Source: Desulfobacteraceae bacterium | GTDB lineage: Bacteria; Desulfobacterota; Desulfobacteria; Desulfobacterales; Desulfosalsimonadaceae | Direction: 5' to 3' | DNA: 34,705 nucleotides | NCBI GenBank assembly: GCA_021737565.1 | Contig: JAIPDS010000018.1 | Span: 1 to 34,705 of the forward strand | Shown: piece after piece, positions 16,306 to 25,800 of the stretch | Layout: each line of letters opens with the position of its first letter | Position numbering within the stretch: position 1 is the stretch's first letter | Notes under the pieces: generated by a model | What the model was told of the DNA's origin: nothing | Database searches by the model: none | Seen by the model: the letters and a program-made list of their open reading frames with translations, nothing else | Translations under genes and position numbers: made by a program

Positions 16306-16397
16306 CAGATACCGGGGAACAAAAGGGTGCCGACCATTTTTTCTCAAACAGGGTGGAAGAACTTAAATCCGCCATCGGCGAACTCTTGCAACTTTAA
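16302..16397 (+). CDS. Possible 31-residue small ORF coupled to rnd
   Basis: ATG 16302-16304 overlaps the rnd TGA in the ATGA arrangement typical of coupled genes. The frame gives 31 residues, with an acidic start and an amphipathic end ([16 protein letters not shown]), and stops at TAA 16395-16397. The helix-like composition is protein-like, but the length is small and I recognise no family. It ends 23 bp before the NifA-like gene. Confidence 0.3.
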   Translation: MTDTGEQKGADHFFSNRVEELKSAIGELLQL

Positions 16398-16420
16398 CAG
16401 ATTCGGGGTATAAATCCTTC

Positions 16421-18330
<1,910 letters not shown>

Positions 18331-18405
18331 TTATTTAACAGGTCCGTTTTTTGCGCACCCGTAAATTTTGAGAAACAATCAATCATTCCAAAGCGTTAAT
18401 TTAGC

Positions 18406-18433
18406 TTGACAGAAACAACAGGGCTACTATATG
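18406..18433 (+). promoter_or_regulatory. Possible sigma-70 promoter of the PilZ gene
   Basis: TTGACA (18406-18411) is followed after 16 bp by TATATG (18428-18433). If used, transcription would start near 18440, downstream of the first ATG at 18435, and the protein would start at ATG 18468 (MPIKARTAV). The -10 match is only partial. Confidence 0.35.
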
Positions 18434-18434
18434 A

Positions 18435-18983
18435 ATGAATATAAATATAAGTCAATATCTGTCTAATATGCCAATAAAAGCAAGGACTGCTGTTTTGACT
18501 GTCAAGGCGTTTATCACCAGCGAAAACACCGCGACCATAACCTGCCCGGTATGCAAGAGAAGCGTGACCAAGGATGTCTCCAAGTTCAGGGATGCCGACA
18601 AGTTCATAAAACTCAAGGCTCACTGCCCCTGCGGACACTCCTACACTGTTTTTCTGGAAAGAAGACAGCAGTACAGAAAAAGTGTCGAGCTCCGCGGAAC
18701 ATACAAGCACCACCATCCTGATGCTCCACAGGAAAGTTCAGGGCACTGGGGGACCATGACCGTAGTCGACATCTCGCGCACAGGCATCCGGATGAAGCTC
18801 AATGTCACGCCGACCTTTAAGGTGGGGGACCGGATTTCGGTGGAATTCCGCCTTGATGACGCAAACAAGTCCCTTATAAAGCGCGACGTGATCGTGCAAA
18901 ATATAAAAGGTCCCTATGTGGGAGCCACCTATTCCATGGCCCAGTCCTACGACAATATTATAGGCTTCTACCTTCTTAAATAA
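18435..18983 (+). CDS. PilZ domain protein with N-terminal zinc-ribbon-like motif
   Basis: The 182-residue protein has two parts. Residues 37-66 hold CPVC and CPCGH, a possible zinc-binding knuckle. Residues from about 75 form a PilZ domain with both c-di-GMP motifs: RQQYR (R-x3-R) and DISRTG (D-x-S-x2-G). It should bind cyclic di-GMP and act through a partner, for example in motility, adhesion or exopolysaccharide control. ATG 18435 gives the longest frame, but ATG 18468 fits the candidate promoter better, and neither has a clear ribosome site. It stands alone, divergent from P-II and convergent with glnE. Start and partner are uncertain; the domain call is firm. Confidence 0.85.
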   Translation: MNINISQYLSNMPIKARTAVLTVKAFITSENTATITCPVCKRSVTKDVSKFRDADKFIKLKAHCPCGHSYTVFLERRQQYRKSVELRGTYKHHHPDAPQESSGHWGTMTVVDISRTGIRMKLNVTPTFKVGDRISVEFRLDDANKSLIKRDVIVQNIKGPYVGATYSMAQSYDNIIGFYLLK

Positions 18984-19012
18984 ATCGGCCCGCACGCACG
19001 CTTTTTTAATGC

Positions 19013-21880
19013 TTAATCCCGCCCGGTTTTTCCCGGATATTTCTCCCATATCCCTATCACCCGCCTGCGGAGTTCCGAAAACCTGTTTTGGGGAAGCACG
19101 GCCATTTTCTCCTGCAGGTTCATGCGGTGGACAAAATAGCGGTATATCAGGTAAGCTTGTTTTAAGGCATGGGCTTCCAGGTCTTCTATTATACCGCAGA
19201 GGGCAAGCGCGTTTAACTGGCGCACCACATCCGTCCAGCGGCTAAGTTCCTCGTATTTATATCCGTAACGCAGGATAAGAAACTGGACGAGAAATTCAAT
19301 ATCAATTATGCCGCCCCGGTCCTGCTTTAAGTCGAAACTGTCTTTTTTTGCCGGGGCATGCTCCCTTCGCATCCGGTTTCGCATTTCGAGCACCGAGCGC
19401 GCCAGGGTTAACGGATCGCGCTTTATTGCGAGCACATCTTCGCGGATCTGCTCAAACCGTTCGACCACCTGCCTGTCTCCCACTACCGGCCTTGCCTTGA
19501 TCAGGGCCTGATGCTCCCATATCCAGGCATTTTTCCTTTGATACTCCTCAAAGGCTCCTATCCGGCTGACCAGTACGCCGGCGTTGCCGCTGGGCCGAAG
19601 CCGGGTATCTATTTCGTAAAGCTTCCCCGTTGCCGTGGGGGCGGAAAGGAAATGAATGATTCTCTGTCCGAGCCTGCCGAAAAACTCACTGTTGTCAATG
19701 GGTCTGAGACGTCCGCCCTCTGTGCTGCCGGGCTTTGCGGTATGCAGAAAAACAAGATCCAGATCCGAACTGTATCCCAGTTCATATCCGCCCAGTTTTC
19801 CGTATGCAATTGCTGCAAATCCCATGTCCCCGGAGTCTGACCTGATCCCCGAAGGCCGGCCGTAGCGCTCTACCATCTGCCGCCATGTCAGGTGAAGTGC
19901 GGCTTCAAGCACTGTTTCGGCAAGATAGGTAAGCCTGTCGCTTACCTTCATAAGGGGAAGATGTCCTGTGACATCTGCCACCACAATTCTAAACGTATTT
20001 ACCTGTTTGAACACCCGTATTTCATCCATCTGGTATTCAGGGTCATCTTCGGGGAGCTTGGAAAGCCGGTCCCACAACTCTTCCGCCAATTCTTTCCGGC
20101 CAAGAGGCGCATACAGAGACCGCAGATCAAGCAGCTCGTCGAGCAGGAGAGGATGAGTGCTTAAAAAAGAGACTATCCAGGGGCTGATACGGGTAAGTTT
20201 CACAAGATGGCCCAGGGCTCCGGGATTTTCCAGCAAAAGGGAAATATAGCAGCTCCTGTTTAAAATGGATTCCAGCAGGGGCATGAGCCGTTTCAGCACC
20301 ATTGCCGGCCTGTCTGTTTCTGCTGCCGCGTTTAAAACCTGCGGCATGAGGCGGTTGAGCCGGTCCTCCGCCACGTTGCCGTCCTTTCCCATGCCCGCCT
20401 TTTGCCTGAAATCCGAAATAAGGCGAAGCACTGCCTGCGGCTCGTCAAAACCGGCCTCAGCAAGCAGATCCCTGCCACGCTCCCTGTCTTCGGGTACGAA
20501 CCAGACGCCTTCAAGGCTCTTTTGCAATTCTGATTCGGTCTCGCCATGTTCCGGGCTCAGCAGCTCGTTGAAATGAAAATGAACCCTGGACATGTGATGA
20601 CCGAGTTTTTCAAGAAAGGTATCCGGGCTTTCAAAACCCATGCTTTCGGCCAGCCGCTCCAGGGCCGCGGGATCTTCGGGCAGGGTGTGGGTCTGCATAT
20701 CGTCATGCATCTGAAGCCTGTTTTCGGTATTTCGCAAAAACACATATGCAGAGGTCAGTTCCTCGTAGACTTCGCCGGTCATGCAGCGATCCCCGCGCAT
20801 TACACGCAGCACCTTCAGGATGCTTCTTTGCTGGTAGGCCGGATCTATGCCGCCTCTTATAAGCTGGAAGACCTGGCCGAAAAATTCGATTTCACGGATT
20901 CCGCCATAACCGTGCTTTATGTTGTTATAAAGCCCCTTTCTGGCAACTTCACGGACGATTTTTTGCTTCATCTCCCTTATGGACTCAAATGTTCCGTAAT
21001 CCAGATAGCGGCGGTATATAAAGGGCTTAAGCCGATCTAAAAACTCCTCGCCCCTTTTGATGTCACCTGCAACTATGCGCGCCTTTACAAGAGCGTAGCG
21101 CTCCCACTCCCTGCCATAGCTCTGGTAATAGTTTTCCATGGCATCAAAACTCATCACCAGTGGACCGGCATCACCGTACGGCCTCAGGCGGGTATCAACC
21201 CTGAATACAAAACCTTCAGCGGTTGACTTGCCGATTACATCGATTACCCGCCTGGCAAGCCTTGTAAAAAACTCCTCATTTGAAATCTGCTTTTCACCCC
21301 CGGCGGTTTCGCCCGCCTCCGGGTAGGCAAACATAAGATCAATGTCAGAAGAAAAGTTAAGCTCCCTGCCCCCCAGCTTGCCCATGGCAAAAACCACCAA
21401 CTGCTGCGGCTTGCCTGCCGAATCCAGGGGCTTGCCGAATCTTTCGGAGACCCGCGGGTAAAGAAATTCAAGAACTTCAGAGATGCAGGCGTCGGCAAAC
21501 GCTGAAAGCTCGGCCATGGTTTCAAAAAGATCCGCCCTTTCGGAAAGATCCCTCCAGGCGATGCGCACCATTTCCCGGTGCCGGAGACGTCTGAGCCCGA
21601 TGCTGAATTCGTTCTCGTCAGCTGATGCGGCGGAGACGGCTTTTACGCGCCTGTCGTATTCGCCCGGCGCATACAGTCTGTCAAGATCCCCGCATTGGGC
21701 AAGATCGCAAAGCAGGGCGGGATTGCGAACGCATTGTCTTGCCGCATAATCGCTGAATTTAAACACCTTTGAAATTTCAGCCTCGTCCAGGCAAGCCGGG
21801 ATATCAATACCGGCAGATTTTGCGGCAACGGCAAAGGCATCGGTTCTGCTGCCTGCACATGATGGGTTTACTTTAGACAT
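19013..21880 (-). CDS. glnE: Bifunctional glutamine synthetase adenylyltransferase/deadenylase
   Basis: The 955-residue protein adds and removes AMP on glutamine synthetase under P-II control. It has two nucleotidyltransferase domains, as the family requires: GKLGGRELNFSSDIDL in the N-terminal (deadenylase) half and GKLGGYELGYSSDLDL in the C-terminal (adenylase) half. Each is followed by a helical GlnE domain and a DTRLRP signature. The start at ATG 21880 (MSKVNPSC) is preferred; the upstream ATG at 21961 would lie deep inside the tadA-like gene. Start and upstream stop overlap by 13 bp, so the two genes are probably coupled. Its presence with glnB implies adenylylation control of a GlnA encoded elsewhere. 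Confidence 0.95.
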   Translation of the reverse strand: MSKVNPSCAGSRTDAFAVAAKSAGIDIPACLDEAEISKVFKFSDYAARQCVRNPALLCDLAQCGDLDRLYAPGEYDRRVKAVSAASADENEFSIGLRRLRHREMVRIAWRDLSERADLFETMAELSAFADACISEVLEFLYPRVSERFGKPLDSAGKPQQLVVFAMGKLGGRELNFSSDIDLMFAYPEAGETAGGEKQISNEEFFTRLARRVIDVIGKSTAEGFVFRVDTRLRPYGDAGPLVMSFDAMENYYQSYGREWERYALVKARIVAGDIKRGEEFLDRLKPFIYRRYLDYGTFESIREMKQKIVREVARKGLYNNIKHGYGGIREIEFFGQVFQLIRGGIDPAYQQRSILKVLRVMRGDRCMTGEVYEELTSAYVFLRNTENRLQMHDDMQTHTLPEDPAALERLAESMGFESPDTFLEKLGHHMSRVHFHFNELLSPEHGETESELQKSLEGVWFVPEDRERGRDLLAEAGFDEPQAVLRLISDFRQKAGMGKDGNVAEDRLNRLMPQVLNAAAETDRPAMVLKRLMPLLESILNRSCYISLLLENPGALGHLVKLTRISPWIVSFLSTHPLLLDELLDLRSLYAPLGRKELAEELWDRLSKLPEDDPEYQMDEIRVFKQVNTFRIVVADVTGHLPLMKVSDRLTYLAETVLEAALHLTWRQMVERYGRPSGIRSDSGDMGFAAIAYGKLGGYELGYSSDLDLVFLHTAKPGSTEGGRLRPIDNSEFFGRLGQRIIHFLSAPTATGKLYEIDTRLRPSGNAGVLVSRIGAFEEYQRKNAWIWEHQALIKARPVVGDRQVVERFEQIREDVLAIKRDPLTLARSVLEMRNRMRREHAPAKKDSFDLKQDRGGIIDIEFLVQFLILRYGYKYEELSRWTDVVRQLNALALCGIIEDLEAHALKQAYLIYRYFVHRMNLQEKMAVLPQNRFSELRRRVIGIWEKYPGKTGRD

Positions 21881-22383
21881 AGCGTATATTCCGCAAGCAG
21901 GGTCCCCTGCAGATAAGTATTTGGGGGATTTGAAAAAAAACGGTAAAACAGCTCCATGCATTCATCACGCAGCACGTAAGGAACAATCTTTATTTCAGCA
22001 TCCCTGTAAAGAGACGGAAGATTTTTCAGGCTGCATTTAGTGCCTCCTCCCATAACGTCTTCATACCCGTATACTATCCGCCTTATTCCTGCTATAAGTA
22101 TCGCGCCGAAACACATCAGGCAAGGCTCCATTGTGGAATAAAGGGTCAGCTGCCCCGGGTTTTCTAAAAAACCTGAATCATAAAGGGCTTTAATGGCAGT
22201 AATCTCGGCATGATCTATTTCATTTGCCTTCTGCCCCTTACTGCAGCGCCTCTCTCCGGCCGCAACAACACCTGACGGCCCGGCAATCACGCACCCCACC
22301 GGAAACTCCCCTGCCTCAAGGGCGGCCCCTGCCTCTTTAAGCGCGGCCCTCATAAATTTTTCATCAGTTTCTCTCAGATCCAT
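21868..22383 (-). CDS. TadA-like nucleoside/tRNA adenosine deaminase
   Basis: The 171-residue zinc deaminase has the cytidine-deaminase-fold active site: H58-A-E60 (DHAEITAI) and P-C88-L-M-C91, with E60 as proton shuttle. The N-terminal PVGCVI strand and the YGYEDVMGGG segment fit the family. TadA converts A34 to inosine in tRNA-Arg. Here the segment after the PCxxC motif (GGTKCSLKNLP and onward) differs from classical TadA, so guanine or another nucleoside deaminase is an alternative. It precedes glnE with a 13-bp overlap. The upstream 785 bp are gene-free. Confidence 0.8.
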   Translation of the reverse strand: MDLRETDEKFMRAALKEAGAALEAGEFPVGCVIAGPSGVVAAGERRCSKGQKANEIDHAEITAIKALYDSGFLENPGQLTLYSTMEPCLMCFGAILIAGIRRIVYGYEDVMGGGTKCSLKNLPSLYRDAEIKIVPYVLRDECMELFYRFFSNPPNTYLQGTLLAEYTLCLK

Positions 22384-22593
22384 GGCCTTTTCATTAATAT
22401 TGTTTTCCCGCCACCTCAGATTTATTTATCAATTCGCATTTTCCGACAAAAATTGCAATTTGTAAACCCCGCCGGCCCGTAGCGGAAAAGAATGCAAGAG
22501 ACATGTTGGTATTTGCAGGAATTGGTGGGAAACCACGGATTATGGTGTTGCCTGGAAAGACACAAAGCCGCAGTCTGATTAGAAAGGGACGCT

Positions 22594-22782
22594 GGATAAG
22601 CCGGGGCAGCCTTTTCAGGCGCTGCATTCGGGCCGGGCATCTGCACGGCTTGCTACGCGGCGTCCGGCGAACTCGCCCCCTGTCGGGGGCTCAAACAAGC
22701 GCCGGCCGCCCGGCTCCGCTCGCCGGCAGCTGCCTGCCGGCCCTCATGCAATGCGCCCTCAAAGACCGCCCCGGCTTATTCC
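22594..22782. repeat. 189-bp imperfect palindrome (MITE- or structured-RNA-like)
   Basis: The outer arms GGATAAGCCGGGGC (22594-22607) and its near reverse complement (22768-22782) enclose further complementary blocks, such as GGGCCGG against CCGGCCC. At the centre is a perfect GCCCCC-TGTC-GGGGGC hairpin (22675-22690). The whole could fold into one long GC-rich stem. It has no protein content and differs in sequence from the repeat family at 192, 7283 and 34589. Confidence 0.65.
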
Positions 22783-22906
22783 GCATGGTACATACCTGCA
22801 AGATTGAAGTTTACAAAAACCACTCTGTCAAAAAAAGTTTTCCTTAACCCCATTGGCTTGAAACAGCCCGGAAAGGAATCCTGAAGCTTCCCGGATTTTG
22901 GCCAAG

Positions 22907-22979
22907 GGCCGTCGGGGTGGTTTGCGAGTCGCATTGAGCGCGCAAGCGGTCAGCAGCGAGCAACCTCCCCCAACGGCCC
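22907..22979. repeat. Second imperfect inverted repeat
   Basis: GGGCCGTCGGGGTGGTTTGC at the left is complementary, with mismatches, to GCAACCTCCCCCAACGGCCC at the right, around a GC-rich inner loop. The arms are about 20 bases. No T run follows, so it is not an obvious terminator. Confidence 0.5.
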
Positions 22980-23168
22980 GCCATCCAAAAACAATAAGAG
23001 AGGATTTTTTACAGGCACCGCGAAAGCGCCGCAGCACTGCCAGAAAACACAACATGGCAACTCACGCAGGCATTCATCCCACCCGGGCATTTCTTGACAA
23101 CACCGCAATCAAACGATAATGATCCTGAAAAAGACACTTAAAAAATCTTACAGGATTTTAAATATATC

Positions 23169-23690
23169 ATGGAAAAACAGGACGGGGAAAAAAGCGCGAT
23201 AGAAAAGGCGGGCGAGGATCTGTTCAACTTTGCGATCGACCGCGAGGACGTAAAGGAGCTCATGGATCAACTGCCGGAATCCGCAGAGGTTAAGACAACC
23301 GCGGTGGAATACGAGCTGCCGATTTTAAAGATCATAACCGTGGGGTGGTCTGCGGCCTATCTGATGGAAAACAGCCCGCATAAAAACGAACTGATTCAGG
23401 TTTACTGGAACGCGGTGCGCGTTTTTTCGCAGAATCTGTCAGAGACCGCGGGCCTTATGACAGAAAGCGGCATTGACTATTTTGAAGAAATCAAAAAAAG
23501 ATTCGACCAATACCTGGCGGCAATGAACAGCAGACCTGGTGCCGGCGATCCCAAGGCGGTCATAGGGCCGGAGTTTGCCTGTGCCTGCGGCAACCGGGAT
23601 GATGTATTTGCCGTACTTGCAGGATCAAAAATGTTTGCCGGCACCATAAACTGCGTAAGGGAATACCTGAAGGCTTTTTCAATAATTTAG
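23169..23690 (+). CDS. Hypothetical protein
   Basis: The 173-residue acidic, soluble protein is not one I recognise. It begins with a Glu/Lys/Asp-rich helix (KQDGEKSAIEKAGEDLF). The middle is helical with aromatic residues (VYWNAVRVFSQNLSE). A CACG segment follows near residue 138 and a final Cys lies in INCVREYLKAF. There is no signal peptide or membrane segment. The 3' end overlaps the convergent amylosucrase gene by 4 bp. The gene has normal composition for the window and a plausible start at ATG 23169, but no strong ribosome site. A role cannot be proposed from the sequence. Confidence 0.7.
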   Translation: MEKQDGEKSAIEKAGEDLFNFAIDREDVKELMDQLPESAEVKTTAVEYELPILKIITVGWSAAYLMENSPHKNELIQVYWNAVRVFSQNLSETAGLMTESGIDYFEEIKKRFDQYLAAMNSRPGAGDPKAVIGPEFACACGNRDDVFAVLAGSKMFAGTINCVREYLKAFSII

Positions 23691-25648
23691 CTGTTTTTGC
23701 ATTCCAGCCATGCAAACCGGTAGCCCTCAAGGACAAGCCCGTTTCCGTTGACAATGCTACAGCCGGCAACCCGGTCTGAAAAATGCGCCGCATCGGTCAC
23801 TTGGTTTAACCGCCTCTGGGCGATACTCTGTGGGTTATCCGAAAAATTATTTACAATAAGGAGTTTCTGATCCTCATATTCCCGGATGAATCCGAATACA
23901 TGCGGGTTTCCGGTATCGACCACTTCCATGTTGCCGTTTCGCAGGGCAGCAAGCGCCTTGCGCAGCATGACAAGACGGACAAGTTCGTTGAAGAACCGCC
24001 ATTCAAGAACTTCCGAATCCCCTATATCCTCTCCTGCGGCCCAGCGCCTGCGGGCCCGGTGGACCCAGCGGCTGTCGGCCGCCTTGGCGGGATCTGACAA
24101 GTACGTATAATCATTTAACATGCCCCACTCGTCACCAAGGTAGATAAGGGGAATTCCGCCGGCACTTAGCATGATGCTTCTTAAAAGATTTATGCGCCGC
24201 ACGGCCTCTTCTATAAGCCCGGCGTCGTTTTTTTCCAGCCCGTATTCAAGCCCGGCAAGGGATGCCAGTGTGCCTGAAATCCGCATATCCCCGGTCTCTG
24301 GATTGAACTGAAACGGCAGCCCCTTTGCAAAAGAGCCTGGAAATACGCCGGTATAGAACCGGTTTAAAAAACCGCGGTGGTCCTGAGGGTTTATCCCCAT
24401 CTCCCATGCGTCATTATCATCAAAGCTCCAGCCTATATCATCATGGCAGCGCAGGTAATTGACCCAGGCGCATTCGGGATGGATTCTGGTGCGCTTTTTC
24501 ATGGCATGATTGAGAAGCTTTACCTCACGGGTTGCAAGCGCCTCCCACAGAAGCGCCATTAACATGGGATTGTAGGAAAGCTGGCATTCATTCGGAGAGA
24601 TATAATTTAACACCTCATCCGGATGAACAATTGCTTCTGACTTAAAAAGCAGGCAGGGCGCGGCAATGCGGGCCAGGGCATTGAAAGCCTGCACCAGCAT
24701 ATGGGCTTCCGGCAGGTTTTCGCAATCCGTTCCCAGGCGCTTCCATATAAAGGCCACCGCATCCAGGCGAAGCACCTGGACGCCCCGGTTTGCCAGAAAC
24801 AGCATCTCTTCGGCCATGGCCCTGAACACAGCCGGATTTGCGTAATTTAAATCCCACTGAAAGCTGTTAAAGGTAGTCCATACCCACTTGCCGCATTCAG
24901 GGCTGTAGGTAAAGCACCCCCTGCGCGTATCCGGAAAAATATCGCGCAGGCGATGCTGGTACTGATCCGGCATGGTCCGGTCTTCAAACATCAGGTAATA
25001 TTCCTGATAATCCGGATCTCCGGCTTTTGCGCGCCGTGCCCATTGGTGATCATCTGATGTGTGGTTCATGACCAGATCAAGCACCAGGCTGATACCCTCG
25101 TCATGCAAGGTTCGGGCAAGATAAGATAGTTCCTGCATTGTGCCTATGTCAGGATTTATTGACCGGTAGTCGCTTACTGCATAACCGCCGTCGCTGTTGC
25201 CGTGCGGCACGGCAAAAACAGGCATCAAATGAAGATATGTGAGGCCGAGTTTCCTGAAATATTCTATATGGTCGTAAAGCCCGGTAAGATCGCGCGAAAA
25301 AAGATCAACATAAAGCACCCCGCCCACCATTTCCTGGGACTGAAACCACTGAGGATCTGCCTCTCTTCTATCATCGAGTTCCCTTAAATATTCCGGCCGC
25401 CCGGCCCAGCTGCATGCCGCAGTAATCATAATCTGCTCAAGATGGTAGAAAAAATCATACTGCCACCCGTAGAGCTGGAAAAGAAGCCGGAAAAGCCCCT
25501 CCCAGTTTGCCCTGGTACGCTTTTCAAATTTTTGCCAAAGCAGCTTATCTTTTTCATCCCGCGGTCCCATGGCACTGCGCACGCGCGGCAGCAGCCGCTC
25601 AAGGGATTTTTGCGCATGTCGCGATATCCAGTCTTTCTGTGCGTTCAT
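23687..25648 (-). CDS. Amylosucrase (GH13 family alpha-amylase fold)
   Basis: The 653-residue enzyme should convert sucrose to alpha-1,4-glucan plus fructose. An N-terminal helical domain (about 1-95) precedes the (beta/alpha)8 barrel. Catalytic residues are D296 (LRLDAVAFIWK, nucleophile), E338 (FKSEAIVHPDE, acid/base) and D403 (RCHDDIGW). Each is ten positions beyond the Neisseria polysaccharea residues D286, E328 and D393, a consistent offset. DLVMNHTSD is also present. RLDAVAFIWK and the LATREVKLL segment are typical of amylosucrase rather than general amylases. No signal peptide is seen, so it is probably cytoplasmic. It may act in glycogen or sucrose storage, but no sucrose synthase or glycogen gene is adjacent. 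It is divergent from the lon-like gene. Confidence 0.85.
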   Translation of the reverse strand: MNAQKDWISRHAQKSLERLLPRVRSAMGPRDEKDKLLWQKFEKRTRANWEGLFRLLFQLYGWQYDFFYHLEQIMITAACSWAGRPEYLRELDDRREADPQWFQSQEMVGGVLYVDLFSRDLTGLYDHIEYFRKLGLTYLHLMPVFAVPHGNSDGGYAVSDYRSINPDIGTMQELSYLARTLHDEGISLVLDLVMNHTSDDHQWARRAKAGDPDYQEYYLMFEDRTMPDQYQHRLRDIFPDTRRGCFTYSPECGKWVWTTFNSFQWDLNYANPAVFRAMAEEMLFLANRGVQVLRLDAVAFIWKRLGTDCENLPEAHMLVQAFNALARIAAPCLLFKSEAIVHPDEVLNYISPNECQLSYNPMLMALLWEALATREVKLLNHAMKKRTRIHPECAWVNYLRCHDDIGWSFDDNDAWEMGINPQDHRGFLNRFYTGVFPGSFAKGLPFQFNPETGDMRISGTLASLAGLEYGLEKNDAGLIEEAVRRINLLRSIMLSAGGIPLIYLGDEWGMLNDYTYLSDPAKAADSRWVHRARRRWAAGEDIGDSEVLEWRFFNELVRLVMLRKALAALRNGNMEVVDTGNPHVFGFIREYEDQKLLIVNNFSDNPQSIAQRRLNQVTDAAHFSDRVAGCSIVNGNGLVLEGYRFAWLECKNS

Positions 25649-25687
25649 CTTATCGTAGTTTTTAATAAGTCTATGATTTTATAATCT

Positions 25688-25716
25688 GTTTTAATTATCG
25701 CACCGGCGCCTGTCAA
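25688..25716 (-). promoter_or_regulatory. Candidate promoter of the amylosucrase gene
   Basis: On the minus strand, TTGACA (complement of 25711-25716) is followed after 17 bp by TAAAAC (complement of 25688-25693). The -35 is perfect and the -10 matches four of six bases. It is about 40 bp upstream of the start. Confidence 0.4.
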
Positions 25717-25739
25717 ATACCCCGGAGTTGAAAACACCT

Positions 25740-25766
25740 TTGAAATGAATACTGTTAAATTATAAT
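25740..25766 (+). promoter_or_regulatory. Candidate promoter of the lon-like gene
   Basis: TTGAAA (25740-25745) is followed after 15 bp by a perfect TATAAT (25761-25766). The spacer is short. A strong ribosome site, GAGGAGG, precedes the ATG at 25801. Confidence 0.45.
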
Positions 25767-25800
25767 ATAAAACCGACCATCATCAGAGAGGAGGAGGCAG

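Larger units (their letters stand above)
22384..23168. other. Gene-free stretch with two large inverted repeats
   Basis: No convincing protein, tRNA or terminator was seen in this 785-bp stretch. Open frames here are low-complexity, Arg-rich or Pro-rich and lack ribosome sites. It holds the palindromes at 22594-22782 and 22907-22979. The last part (22990-23168) is A/T-richer and would carry the promoter of the gene at 23169. Confidence 0.6.

Noticed and set aside
22503-22847. A 114-residue frame across the gene-free stretch
   Set aside because: It lies over the large palindrome, has Arg/Pro/Gly-rich chance composition, no ribosome site and no known motif.
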